Shown here piece by piece: positions 13,059 to 26,800 of a stretch of 64,000 bases of DNA. The notes under the pieces are model-generated. The model saw only the letters and a list, made by a program, of their open reading frames with translations, was not told the origin of the DNA and searched no databases. Position 1 is the stretch's first letter. The number at the start of each line of letters is the position of its first letter. The position numbers and the translations under genes are program-made. Origin of the DNA: Romanomermis culicivorax (taxonomy: Eukaryota; Nematoda; Enoplea; Mermithida; Mermithidae); assembly GCA_963922205.1 (NCBI GenBank), contig CAWUHX010000068.1, positions 1,054,001-1,118,000 on the forward strand, in the 5' to 3' direction.

Positions 13059-14040
13059 CGCCTGAACTAACACACAGTTGTCTCGGTAGTAATCTAATAA
13101 TGGTCCATTTTTAAAATTGAGCCTCCATATGAAATGCTCGTGTAAATAAGGCGTCATCAGACGTCAATTTACCCAATGACGAAGCTTCAAGGTGTTAAAG
13201 TGCATTCGATATCCCACAGCAAATGGAATTATGTTATATTGATCGTTTTTCCCGTGGATTTTCTTTACACATAAATTCGTATAGAAAGACATTATAAAGT
13301 AGGCCTATACTTCGAAGAAAAAGCAAAAGATAGCGGCTTTCCATAGCAATAGCCAATATCAAAAAAATTCTTCTCGATGAAAGATTGATTTTACACCGCT
13401 CTGGAGTTATAAGCTCCCTAACTGTACTTCATAAAAATTTAGAATTGTTTAGTTTAGTAAACAATTAAATAAAGATTATTGCAGCCTTCAGAATGCTCTA
13501 TCAAATGCAGCTTCTGCTATTGCCTGTGATTACATATACTATAGCTGCTCAAACTGGGTATAGGTAAAGTTTCCATTCAAATTTGCTACATTTATGCAAA
13601 TTTGAGTGTAAACAGGACTTACGGGGAAAATTATCAATGTAACATTATTCAGTTTGTTATGGGCTATCCAATGTACGACACGCAACACATATTGTAATTT
13701 CGACTTTCGAAGCACATCAAAACCTGTGCCAAACATATATATTGATAGATAATAATGATTTGTTGAAAGCGAGATGAGCGTGAAACAAAAATTATCAATC
13801 GAAAAATTTAATGATCTTTTCTTTTCAATCTCGCTCCCTCGAACATTTATATGAAAAATTTTCTAGAAACGTCTATGTATTGGCGGATGAACTTTCAGTT
13901 ATATATTTCAACTTTTGAAAGAGTTTTTTTCTTTTCAAATCGATTAACTGTGGGGAATGTTTTCCGGAGGAAATTCCATTATAGAATCAATTATAGTGTA
14001 TTCGATTGCTAAGAGCTAGATGACTTGGGAAGTTCTTCAA

Positions 14041-16251
14041 GGGCCGGTTACACAAGGAACTAATATTAATAACTAATAATTAAGAGTTCCAATATCATCA
14101 TAAATATTAGTTTAACTATTTTCCGTTACGCAAGGGCAGAAAATATAAGTTCTATTCAATATTAGTAATAAATATTGCTTGATTAATATGCTTTACAGAA
14201 CATCCCAATGAATATTAGTAATATTCAGTACTAATATTAGACCAATTTTTCGCAAAATTGGCGGGTTTTTTTATTTTCGTAATGATTTAAGACACGATTT
14301 CTAAGAGGTTCAACCTTCCCTGTGACAAGTTGAAAACTGAAATTTTGGATAGTCTCGTGCGCTGAGTTTCATGGTATCATTGGTTTTATTTGAAAATGAA
14401 AATTCACGATGCTACAAAATTCCAAAGTTTGAAAATTGATGATTTCTCGGCATTTTTCAGTGGTTTTGCTAGCCAAGCGATATCTCGGAATTTTATTGAT
14501 CTTACTCGATAAATAAATATTCATTTTACACGGAAGATAGACTTTCTTTTGGAGTAATATTCAACGTGAATTATTGCATCAGAATTAGAAGAATTTTGTT
14601 TATAAGCACTCCGGAGCACCTCCCCATCGAATGCCGCAAAATTTTATTTTCTTGTTTTATGGCTCATGCATTCTTACTGTATTGATAAATTTTCATCAAG
14701 ATTTTTATACCGTTCGTAGAGCTGCACAGCTCTGAAGAAGGCATGCTCATAGAAATCGCTCAGAAATCACCGCATTTTCCAGGTGGCCCTAGTTAATCCC
14801 TTGTGATACATTTATTATTATATAGCATTATCAAATTGTTATCATATTAAAGTTTGATGCACTAACTATTTGACAAACGGAAATTTTACACTCTACAAAA
14901 GAGTTTAAACTGTCGAAAATGAGAAGCAAAAAATAGAAAAATCCTGTTTAGGAGCACCGCCGAGCACCCAATGACGCCGTGAAATTTAATCTTTTTATTC
15001 ATTAGTTCATATCTTTCTACAGTAGCTGTGAGAGTAACATCATCGTCATCGTGCACCGTTTTTGGAGCTGTGGAGATTTGAACACCCTGCACTATAATTC
15101 CAATCAGTTTTTGAATCTGGATAAGTTGCTAATCAATAAAGTTCTGAGAATACAGGATGCGTTACCTAATACATTATAAAAAAAATGTGACTCGAAATCC
15201 TAATAAACTTTTATTGATATAGGTTTGATGGTCGCCGAACCAAATGCCACAAATAAAAAATCAAAGATTTCGAAAATTTCCATTAAACTTCAGAAATCGA
15301 GTGTTTGTTTGAAATCTTTTTACTGGAAAACGGAAAGAGTTATTTAGATGCACATTAGAAAGACACTGCAATTTACCATCATTTGCAATATTTACGTCTG
15401 GCTAACATCACGTAGTGTGAAACAGGGTGCCTCCAATTGTAGAACACTTTCTCACGGCTTATAATTTATACAGACGACATTCATCTCGTAACAACTCGCG
15501 GCAAACTCCTGAAGAGAGGAATTTTCGCTGCTTCTCTTCTGAGACACACTGTCGCACAACCATTGTAAATAAAATGAAATTTTAGCAGTGATCCGACTCA
15601 CACCTTGTCTTAATATTCGTCTAATATGAGCGTTTTCAATTTTTCCTGCATCTCGTTCACGGCATATTTAGTGACATTAAACATCATTTTAGTATCAGCT
15701 TTTAGAATGTGCAGACACCTACAGGTGCCAAAACAGAAAAAACACGATTTTCGACTGAAAACGTAAAGCTTCTGCATCTGTAACCAAAAAAAGTAAAAAG
15801 GAAAGTTGAAGAGAAATAAACACGAAAATGGTATGTCAAAAACGAATAATTTGACATAAATAATAGAGTACAATATCCAAACTAACTAAAAAATCCAACC
15901 TGAATACTTTCAAACTCGTGCATACTCTATTAGAGAATTAATTAAAACTTTTATTGCTGATTGAAGGCCACTACAAAATCAGCCGGAGCTAATATTCATT
16001 GATCTCAATAAAATAATATTTTCCAGTAACAGTCACTAATAAATTAGTGCCAATGAAAACTAATATTATTCCTGAAATGGATAATTTTTTAAAGCTTTTA
16101 CTAATATTCTTAAGTAAGGGCAAAAAATATTGATAAAAATCGGTTTTCGTTAGTCTAAAAATTATTAGCCTTATTCTAATATTCCTGAGTAACGAATTTA
16201 CTAATAAAATACTACCAACGTCTAATAATTTTGGCTAGTGAAATTGGGCCC
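14041..16251. mobile_element. AT-rich element with GGGCC ends and ACTAATATTA subterminal repeats
   Basis: The left end reads GGGCCGGTTACACAAG and the right end, on the other strand, GGGCCCAATTTCACTAG. Both ends run into clusters of CTAATATTA-type words (14060-14240 and 15990-16230). The interior has no recognisable protein. A clear target duplication is not visible, so the boundaries are provisional. Confidence 0.5.
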
Positions 16252-19093
16252 GGCTGGAAATTCCAAATATTTACATGTTTAGTAGATTCTACAGCCTGTA
16301 GGCATGCGAGCAAAGTTACAATAATTTTTTTGCCCATAGACTTTATTTATAACAAAATTTGCATACTCGTTGTCCACAATTCAATTACACCAAACCTCCG
16401 CAATGGGAAAACTTCAAAAAATTCTGAGACATGCATATTTAAAACTCCATGGAATGCACAGCAGCTCTGAACTTTGTTGAAATTCAAGAACTCGCAGATT
16501 GGATTGCTTTCCTATGAGAAACCTTATCAGCCAGCTTCATCGAAAGTGACTTTCCTGCTGTTCATATATCTTATAATTTCTGACATCAGGAGCGTTGTAT
16601 GGATTGAAAATTGAAAACAACACGAGGTTCGCTGGTGACCACATGGAGTGATTTCTAGAAGTATGTGGGTTCTAGATATGCATCTTTCTTAATTTTTGTA
16701 TCATTCATGATCCCTGCGATCGACACTGTGGACGAATTTACCCTTCTTGGCCACTATATGCAAATAATAGTGTGAATAAGGTCCACCGGAAAGTGTGAGT
16801 AGTGTAACATGACAGTTATTGGTTTGGGGTATCGAATCGAATTCCTTCCCTCCAACTTTTCGCTAGTAAGATGTTGCGTTCCGGGACTAATTAGAAGAAC
16901 ATATTATTCCGTCTGACTTCTCAGCGAGTATCAGGCTTCCAATTGCATTTTTAACCACACAAATATATACATATGTGCTAACCGCCAAGCCATTCTCGCA
17001 TTTTCAGGTTCAACAACTCTAACTGCTCGGAAAGTCAATAAAAAGTCAAGGCAACGATCCTCTGAGAGTCTTTACTTATACATAGGTATGATATATACAG
17101 CGTCATAGTTCAATGAATGATTGATAACATAATAGTAGAAAAGAGAACTTCCAAATGGCTGACAAGCGACAACCTCATCATTCTTAAATTTAGCTCCTCG
17201 GTAAGGTTGTCCCGAAAAAGGCACAACAATGAAGATAGTACGGATCAATAAATCACAATATACCATACAAATTGAAATAATCTCGCTTTAATGTCCAACA
17301 AATTTTTGTACTTCCTATATAAACAGTATATATATCAAAATATGAGGTGCAATGATGCTTAACATTGGAGACATAAAAATTAAGTCTTTGGAAAATCATG
17401 AATGCATGATGACTGTACCTGCACACCATATTTTTCCTCCACAAAGTGTAGATTCGCAACCATAACAAGGAACGAAAGTATTGAGTAATACCACAAACTT
17501 TTGATCATATCTTTAGGCCATAGAGCAAAGTCGATAAAATACGAAATTATATTCAACAAACGAATTCAGTACGTCCGAGTTTGGTAGAGTGCACAACTGA
17601 AACATGGAAATACGTATAAGTTGATCAAAAACAGACGAAAAAAATGCTCACATTTTTTCCGGTTCCAATTCTAAATTTGTAGGCGCTCAACTGGAAGAAA
17701 CCGATGGGTAACTGCCACGATGTGGCACTGTTGGTTTGCTAAAAAGAGGTAAAAATGTTTGTCGATTTCAATGATGACTACTTTTAAAAAATGGTAATGT
17801 GTTTCAATGAACTAGGATATAGGGAAAATTACTGAGGAAGTTAAATGGACACTGAAACCTGAATTATGTTTTTCTTGCTATTCTAGTAAATGATGAAACT
17901 GAAAAGCAAGTGTTCATTTTTGAAGTAAAAATTCAAGTGTAAAAGCTGCGTGTGAAGCGTTTAAATCGTGGTACTGATTTTTTTTCTCATGTTACAAATA
18001 TTTTAGAAAACACATTATGGGACCATTCATCAACCCACCGCAGGCTATATAGTCCATCTACTTTCAAACGAGCCTCACAATGCGAAATCATCCGTAGAAA
18101 TCCATGAGCAGATATTAAACCTGAATTGTGTGCCTAAACTGTTCTTAGCCATAAAAACAAAATTTCTCAGCCACAATAACTGTTGCTTTTGCATTGATCC
18201 ATATCAGGCAGTTTGTCGATTTTGAAAGTACATAAAATTCTGACAAATGATACTAGAGTAATATTCCTATTGATCGCGAAAGACCGAACCCTCAGATTTT
18301 TGTTGGTTTGGTTTGGGTACAACTTTTATGCCGGGCGCTTTTTGAGCATTTTTATCATAACAACCTGATCATGCATTGCTTTTGAATTCTAAACTCAAGA
18401 AACGTGACGAAACGTCGTAATTGTGTTATTATTCAAAATGAACCTCAACCTTTTGTCTATGATAAAAAAAGTCGGAGGGTTTCACGATGTCAGAAAGCAT
18501 TTGACAGATCGTTTGAATCCTACAGGTGCTGTTCGATTGTTTGGCACGTTTAAGTTTTACAGCAAGATCGAAGAAAAAAGTTGGGGTGCGACAATAGAGT
18601 AACCAGCTACCTTTGTGATGGTCTTCAGGCGTAAATTCTAAATATTCACCTGTTGAGTGCACTCGATAGTATCAATACACCTCAAAATTCAAAAATATCA
18701 GCCTCAAAATTGCTTACACAAAGATTTTACTGTGGTATCATTTACTCAAAAAAGTATAACGATTAGTCCAGTAGGTCAATGTATAAGCATATTCAGAAAA
18801 ACGGACAATACATAAACTTTCGATTGTTTAGAACATTTATGAAAATTTCAACGTAAAAAAGGTCTATGGGAAAAATGGTCAGTGTAACATTACTCAGGTC
18901 ACTGTAGTGTGTCGAATGCACTATAACAAGAGTTTGATTCCAGAATTTACACTTGGAAACCGTTCCTCGTTAAACGATGAGTTCATTTATTGACTTCATC
19001 ATTGTGTTAACTGCAGCTGTTTCGATTTATCATTGTGCCAATGAGACTTGTTCAACTGATGATGCCGAAACTATTTTGACTGTAAAGGCTGGA
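16252..19093. other. Non-coding stretch 3' of the visible Myrf exons
   Basis: The last Myrf coding exon and 3' UTR should lie here or within the adjoining transposon, because the exon at 20687-20804 ends at a donor in phase 0 with the C2 region unfinished. I found no acceptor-led frame in the right phase that resembles the family's C-terminus. A minus-strand frame at 18429-18662 was considered and not accepted. Copies of a dispersed repeat containing TGTAACAT lie near 16800 and 18880. Confidence 0.45.
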
Positions 19094-20581
19094 TTATACT
19101 CCTTACGCCACGCTGGGCTTACGCTTACGCCAGGCTAGGCTGGGCTGGGCCAGCCCAGCCTGGCATAGTGCAGCATAGAATGCCTGGCTCAGCGCAGCAT
19201 GGCGTAATGAGTATAACCAATATTACGCTATATAAGCTGACAAACAAAAAATCGTGGGTTTTTTCGCTAAAACACGCTGGAAATGGTTTTTAAAAGTGTT
19301 TGTTGTATGCTCCTCGATTTTTTTCATCATTTGAATCAAAATCACAACAATTTTCAAAAGCTTCCCAACATTTTACCAAATTTTGGAAAAAACTGCCGCA
19401 TTTCGATCAAAACGCCGCGATTCACTCATGTCAAATTTTTTAAAACAACACACAGAAAAAGGATGCTCTTTCTGGATGGATAAATCACGAAAACTTTTAT
19501 TTGGGTTAGAAACATTATCTAATTGGGTGAAAGTGCTATGGGATCCCCCCCCCAGAAATCGTCGGCCATATGGCTAGCCATTAGGTGACTCCCCCAGGAT
19601 TTTCCAATCCTATGGCTAGCCATATGGTAGTCATAGGGACCCCCATATTCTCGGTCGGAAAAATACTGGAAAATAGCAATTTTTGAACAAAAAATGGTCA
19701 AAAACGTCAATTTTATCGGTGCGTCGTGCCAGAAGTACATTTTTTATTGTTTTTTAGACAAAAATTACTATTTTTCGGAGCGTTTTTTTAAAAACTTTTT
19801 TAATGGAAAATTCGAATTTTTTTCTTTCACAGACCTCTCGTATAAACTTTTAGGGGAATTAGTCATCCCTTGCCCGAAAAAAGTCGTCCGACCTCCCCAA
19901 ACCTCGGGGCCTCGTTACATTGTGGTTAGAAAACAGAGGAAAGAGACAATTTTGATTGAAATTTGCTGCCCAGACTTTATCAAAAATACGCTTTCCTATG
20001 GTTTAAAAATATCGCCAGAATTTTTCCAATCCCAAAAAACTTTAAAAATGAAGAATATTACTTCGGTCGAAATTTGTCGAAAATTAGAAAATATTACGTG
20101 AGCAAAAATTAGGAAAAACGTTATTTTGATGGTTGAAAAACATCACCATAATTTTTTCCGACGCAATAAACATTAGAAAATGATGAATATTGGCCGATGA
20201 AAATGAATATCGGTCGAATATTCGTTGAAAATCAAAAAATATTTTGCACTTCGCAAAATTTCACGAAAAATAAAGCTTTCCCGTGTTTTAGAAACATCGC
20301 CAAAATTTTTCCCGCCTTCGAAAACCCAGGAAAGCCCAAAATTTCGCTTGAAATCAAAAAATACGGCGCCGAAATTTTCAAAGTTGGCGTAAGCTGGCGT
20401 AAAATCGGCGACAAGATTTTTGAACCGCCTGCTTGCGCTGGCTTACGCCAGGCCTAGCGTAACCTGGCGAAGCGAGGCGCAATTTCGTTTATACTGTGGC
20501 GTAAGCCAGCGCAATAATTTTCTGTTATACTCAGTGGCGTAAGCCAGCCTGGCACAGCCCAGCCCAGCGCAGTGAGTATAA
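19094..20581. mobile_element. DNA element with TTATACTC ends and GGCTGGGC subterminal repeats
   Basis: The left end is TTATACTCCTTACGCCACGC. The right end, on the other strand, is TTATACTCACTGCGCTGGGC. Both sides carry GGCTGGGCTGGGC and GCGTAAGCCAGC words, and 19138-19170 is a near-perfect palindrome of AGCCCAGCC. The interior at 19535-19880 is related to 28555-28880 (shared ATGGCTAGC, CGGTCGGAAAAA and GGTCAAAA stretches). It has no transposase. It lies 3' of the last visible Myrf exon on the minus strand, so it interrupts the end of that gene. Confidence 0.55.
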
Positions 20582-20686
20582 CTGGGGATTAATTCAGGAA
20601 AGATCTCATTTCTTTCAATACTGATGAAGCAGATGATCGAGCGAGGCCCTAATTTGGTCGACTTTCATACAAAACCTCATATTTAC

Positions 20687-20804
20687 TTTTCGAACAGTAA
20701 ACGTCGCGTTCGTCATTTTGAAAATGTTTTCCAAAACGGGGCACAAGCTGCCGACGGGCAGAAATTTCATCGGGCAATATTCTACGTTGAGGTCCGCCTC
20801 CAAA
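20687..20804 (-). CDS. Myrf: Myrf exon, C-terminal C2 region (last one identified)
   Basis: The exon starts after ttatccag, completes an Asn codon split from the upstream exon, and reads [18 protein letters not shown] then [10 protein letters not shown]. It ends AAA|GTAAAT in phase 0. The spaced cysteines and PVGSLCP fit the luminal C-terminal part of MYRF. Because it ends at a donor, at least one further coding exon is expected. Confidence 0.75.
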
Positions 20805-23800
20805 CTGGATAACGGAAAAAAACGGCTCACTTGAAATTTCACAAGGAAATAGAACGCTTACGCTTACTTGAATTTTAAAATGACCGGCATTAAAGGCATA
20901 TATTCCGAAAAAGGCACGTAATAACTCAAATTGCCTTCTTTTTCCTCGTCGGCCACGTACCTGGCGTCCAAGGTGACGTTCAGGGTTGAATCGAACGAAG
21001 ACATCTGAATCGATACTTCGCCAATGTCCACGCCCGTGACGTTGTGCGACCATGGATTGTGGACTGTGAAAAATATTTTATGACCACTAGAGTTACTGAC
21101 AGGGAGAAAAAGACGCGAGGAACTGTTTTGACAACTACAGTATATTTTTTGTGCAATGCTTGTAAATTGAACAATGACGAAAAATAAATACCACCTGGAA
21201 GTCATTTACAAAAAGTTTCTGCTGTTTTAACCGCTCAAAAATGTCAATTATACGAATATTAAATCCATCTTTTTATTTAAAAGCATTTAAAAAGTATGAT
21301 AAGCGGATGTGTCTTTTTCGTGATATCCTTACAGTTTGATCAGATACCGTGTCTGAGCCCGAAATGCGTACTTTTACTATTCAAAAATGCAGTGAACTCA
21401 GTCTCAGTCAATGGATCTATAGTCTGTTTACAAAAAAACCTCAAAACAGAAAAATGACAAAACTGTAGTAAGCCTTACCATCGAATTTTTTCCCAGACAA
21501 ATTTTAGCTGAGCAAAGTCACAAATTTGCAGTCTTTTGTAAAATACTGTGGCTTTGTAATAAATGTGAAATAGTACCTATATTTTAATTTGAGCATTTTT
21601 CAGGAAGAGCTGATCATAGTTGATGTATACTCAGCAACATTATCTATAATCTTTTTTTTATAAAATGCCTGTAAATTAAAAATTAACAAAAACTAATTTA
21701 AAATCATGTTCATATGATTTATGATTATGATTTATACAGGGTGAGCCAGCAAAAAGGCGACCGATGCTGACTTCCATAACTTTTGAACTTTTTTAATGCA
21801 GATTGCTGCATAAAAATTAAAACATTAAAATTAAAAGGGCAAAATTTTATGCTCCTAACCCTTCATGGTTATTGTATAAACAAAAATTTTGTAAAAGTGG
21901 TCATTTTCCAAAAAGTAAAAATTGTGAAATCAAAATAAAAGTTGTTCTATTGTGAAAAAAGTTTGGCAAAACTGTTTACACATAATAATACTTCAAAAAT
22001 CATCCAGACTTGTAAGTTACACGTAACTCAAAATCATCAACTTATTGTTTCAATATGGATAAAATTTCGCCAAAATCAAGAGCTTTTGTTTTGGAATTGG
22101 AAGAAAACCGCAATCAAAGCAAATCGAAAAGCGATTAAAATTATTGGTGAAACAGAAAGTAGGACACACAAAAACGGCTTTCTTGTAGTTTCCAGCTGTT
22201 ATATGGTTTTTATGATTGAATCTATTTTATTTTTTCTGTAGTAAAACATATTGATTTTTGTCAGTTTTTGTCACTTTTTCAAAATTTATTTGCAAAAAAA
22301 TCGACGTTTAGTATTTTTGATTCTAGTCAGTCAATATTCAAGCAATCCAGCTCAAACTTTGTAGCTTTTACGCCTGATGTTTTATCTATCAACGGCAGGA
22401 AATCGCGTTAAAAAAGCTTCAACCGTTGAAAGCTATGGAAGTTAGTACTGGTCGCCTTTTTCTGGCTCACCCCATATATCATTTAGCAGAATATTTCTTG
22501 TTTGAAAAATAGCTCTTGTTTGATCCTAAAAATTTCATGTCGGTTGAAAAAATTGATGGAAAAATGATCTTAGCAGTGCGTGCTGGAACAAAAGACTGAT
22601 TTTGGAATATACTTAAAAGTGAGAACTCCATTTATTTTTGGAGAGAAAGATCAATTTAAAAGAAAAATCCAATCTGAGAAATATGAAGGAACAAACAATT
22701 TATAGTCATTTAAGATAGCGAAGGATTGCAGCATCAGCCTTTTAGATTACGGTAAGGACAATTTAGAGCATTTTGAAAACGCATTATATCAAATTTTTTC
22801 AAATCACGATTATTTTTAGACAACGTTACCGAATATCATTTAACTTTCTAGAATAAGAAAAGAAATCTTGGAAAGCGTGCAAAATTACAGTATTTTCGTA
22901 TATTCGAAAATTTTTTTGTAGAAATAGTTTGAACCTGTGCTCATCATTACCGATATTCCGTTTTTGCCGAGATAACGGGTTAACGGCGTCGCTTTTATCG
23001 TTCATCATCTGATCGATTACGTCGCTGACCAAATCGTCAGAAATTTTTTCTGCGTCGTTGTACATCTATCGAAATAAAGAAAAACCAGTACAGTCAGTCT
23101 TCGGTTGGCCGAAAATTTGAAGAGAAATTACTCCACGTGAGAATTATCCAATGTGAGTCTCTCCGTGGTCACTTACTACTGTGTTCATTGAGTTCCTTTT
23201 TCGTTTGAACAACTTACAAAAAAATCATGTTCAACGATAACTGATATACATACTATTTTACTGTTTTTGAATAATGCGTATTATGGTCTATTTTCCTTAA
23301 AAGAAGCATCGGAATACAAAGAAATCGAGAAGCTGATAATAAACATGAATGCTGACATGTGTACATGCACGTGGTGAGAGTGAGGGTGGTATGGGGGTAA
23401 CAATTCCCAGCAGAGTTTGATTGATCCACAGCAGATTCTTGCTGACCCCCAGCAAATTCGACATCCAGCACTGATGGAGAAGTTGACTGAGGAAAATGAG
23501 AAAGAAAGGAAAGAAAGTCGTCACGTAAAAATCATGTTCTAGTTTAACGGTTTTTCTAAACAAAGCTTACTTGATTCCAAGAAAGTAAAATTACAACTTC
23601 AAAAGGGTTGACCAAGCAAATAGTTTCACACATTGAACTAATATAGATTGAACTAATATAGATTTGCTGCTTATCAGAACCTTCTTTTCAGCATTAAGAA
23701 AGAAAAATCCTATCCCACCCTTTGTCTTGGCTGATCCTTTAGCAGAACTTCTATTCCATGCACGTATGCTGACATCTACTTTTTCGCCAGTCGTAATTCT

Positions 23801-26800
23801 GCATCATAAAGTCAACCTGAGAAATACATGTCCCCTTACGCTGCGAGGTATTCTCATGTGAGCGATTCCCAAGTGAGCAATTCTCGAGAGAATGAATCCC
23901 ATGTGAGTGATTCTCGAGTGAGCGAATTCCCAATTGACCGAATTCCTAATTGAGCGATTCTCATGTGAGCGATTCCCAATTCAGCGAATTCCCAAATAAG
24001 CGAATTCCAAATTGAGCGATTCCCATCTGAGTGATTCCAAATCGAGCAAATTCCCAAAGAAGCGAATTCCCAATTGAGCGATTACAAGGTGAGCGATTAC
24101 AAGGTGAGCGATTTCCAATTGAGCAAATTCCCAATTGAGCGAATTCCAAGATCCCACGTGGACGACTCCAAGCGAGCGATTGAGAATGTAATAACACTTT
24201 CTTCATATTTTCTTTCTTCACCTCATATTTTTCTTTGTATGTATTTTTTTCTTTCGTTTTCTGTGTGTATTTTTTATGTTTTCGTCTATGTATCTTTTCA
24301 CGTTTTAATCATTTTTATATGCTTTCTTTCATTTTCTTCATTCTTGTCATCTAATGTTTCATTTTTTTGCTCATGATACTATCGGCTACAAGTATTCATT
24401 TTAAATAATCGTAGCTTTCCGTATGACTTCTGTACAGTTCGGCATGCTTGAATCTTTCATGGTTGTAAGTGGGGAAAATCTTCATAAAAAATATAAACAA
24501 AAGAATGCTGGAAGAAAGAAAACATCAAGAGAAAGGAAACGTCAACAAAAATGAAGACATTAAGAATAAGCGAAAACAGGTGGAAAAAGCATAAAAAAAA
24601 GAAAAAAACGTGAAAAAATTGACAAGGAGGAAGAAGCAAGATAGAGAAAGCAGCAAGGAGGAAAGAAAAAAAGAACAAAAAAGAGAAAAAATCATGAGAA
24701 TAGGAAAAGAGAAAAATAAAGAAGTAAAAGCAAAAAACTAAGATGAAAAGTAGGTAAGAATGGAGAAAAAATCACAAAAGATAAAATCAAACCGGAAATA
24801 GAGCGTGACGAATTGTATAAGAATGATATGGGAGACAATACTTATTAAACATGATAACTTGTAACGTAATCTTTCATGAGCAAATAAGAAAAAAGTACAT
24901 GACAAGAGAAAAGAAAATGGAAGAAGGCAGAGACAAAAGATAAAAATGCAAAAACATACATAAACGAAAACATAATCAACATACAGAACGAAAGAATACG
25001 AAGAAAAATATAAGGTAGAGAAGGAAAACGTGAGGAAAGTGATACTACATTCTCTATCGATCGTTCGGAATCGCTCAATTGGGAATAAGCTCATTTGGGG
25101 ATTCGCTCTCTTGGGAATCGCTCACTTAGGAATAGACATTAAGCTGTAGGCTTATTATTTTCCTAATTTTTTGGATTATCATGATCTGTGCATGATCAAG
25201 TGAAAGCTTTTTGCAACTTTATGAAGGTTAGCGCTTGAAAGTACATTGGCTGAACTTTGATAGCTTACCGTAAAATAATTTTTAAAAAATTCGGTTTCCC
25301 TCAAGAAGAAAAGTTTTGGAATGTAGCAGTATATTTTCAATATGTTCACTGTAGCTAATTCATTCGGATTAGTAACAATGGGATGGTATCCAAGTGTAAA
25401 TTATGAGACATTATGCGTAATAGTGCATTCTATGGCCCACAGTGACCTGAGTAAAGTCACACTGACTATTTGTAGTCATAGGCCTTCTTTACACATAATT
25501 GGCATAAATATATTAAACAATCAAAAGTTTACCTATTCCTGATTTTCTCAAGAATTATAACAGAGGATAAGTGGGAAATCACATTTGATATTGCTTGCTG
25601 ACACACACTAAAAGTTGTTGAATAGTCTAATTAACTGATTCATGACATTTCAAGCCATCTTTCACCGTTGGAAAATGTTTTAACTTTATAATCAGACTTA
25701 AAATAGTCGATGAATTTATGGTAGCTTTCCCCAGTGAGATTTTAGATTCATCTTTTATCATTTATTAAATTGAATTTTTACATTTATATTTTTTATTGTT
25801 GGTATAAACTGAAAATTTAGATTTATTTATACATTTCAGCAAGCATCATCATTTGCGCAATCGATTTTTGATTTAGATATCATTTTTTGCTAATGTCTAG
25901 TGGCAGACACAATAGTTGATACTACCACCCATGGTTTGCCAAACTTTCTTGCTAGTAATCTAGTTTTTAAAATGTTGTACTGTTTCAATACCATGATTAT
26001 ACGTACATCTTCGTTAAAAAGACAGGGATATAATATTCCAAAACACTTTCAAGATTTTGGTTTTTGGTTCGGCGGTTTATCTAAGGTATTCGAAAATGTA
26101 CTTTTATAATTTAGAAGCATTTCGAGAAAAAATTATACCTCAATGCTCGGTGTGATATCTCTGATCTTTTATATGTGCCTCGGAACGAAGGCTTGACGTC
26201 TCTCCCTCTCCATTAGTACCGAAAGTGGTCTTGTTTCTTGAGCGCTAATTGGAATGGTCACACCCAACCCGAAATTCGTCACTGGTGAGATCTTTTTGTA
26301 AGATTAGATTTTGTAAAGATTTTCGTAAGATTATCAGATTTTGTGAAGATTTTTGTAAACCAAGATTTTGTATCAGATTTTGTAAATTTTATATTATATT
26401 TTGTGAAGATTAGGTTACATTTTGTAAAGATTAGATTAGATTAGATTTTGTGAAGATTGGATTAGATTAGGTTTAGATTAGATCAGATTTTGTTAAGGCT
26501 TTAGTCAAGTCTTTACAAAATTGAATTTGTAAAGACTATATTAAATATTGTAAGGATTTTTGTAAAAGATTAGATGACCTTCCTTCATTGATATACATAA
26601 AAATATGCACGCATAAATTGCACCGGGCAGAGAATAATAAATTTCATCAACTCACCGGGTCTACGGTTTTAAACTTCGAAGGTGACGACGTAGAACCTTT
26701 GCCGAACTGGGGCTTGAGGTAACCTATAATATAGAGCGCATGTAAAGAATCGAAAAAATTGAAAGTTACCAGATTGGCGTCAAAAATGATTTTGGCTAGT

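Noticed and set aside
18429-18662. Minus-strand 77-codon frame as the last Myrf exon
   Set aside because: The acceptor before GTGAATATTTAG is in the wrong phase for the exon ending at 20687, which would meet a stop after three codons, and the sequence does not resemble the C2 end.
21942-22241. 99-codon frame inside the mariner-like MITE
   Set aside because: It has no similarity to a mariner transposase and no catalytic motif, and the element is too short to encode one.
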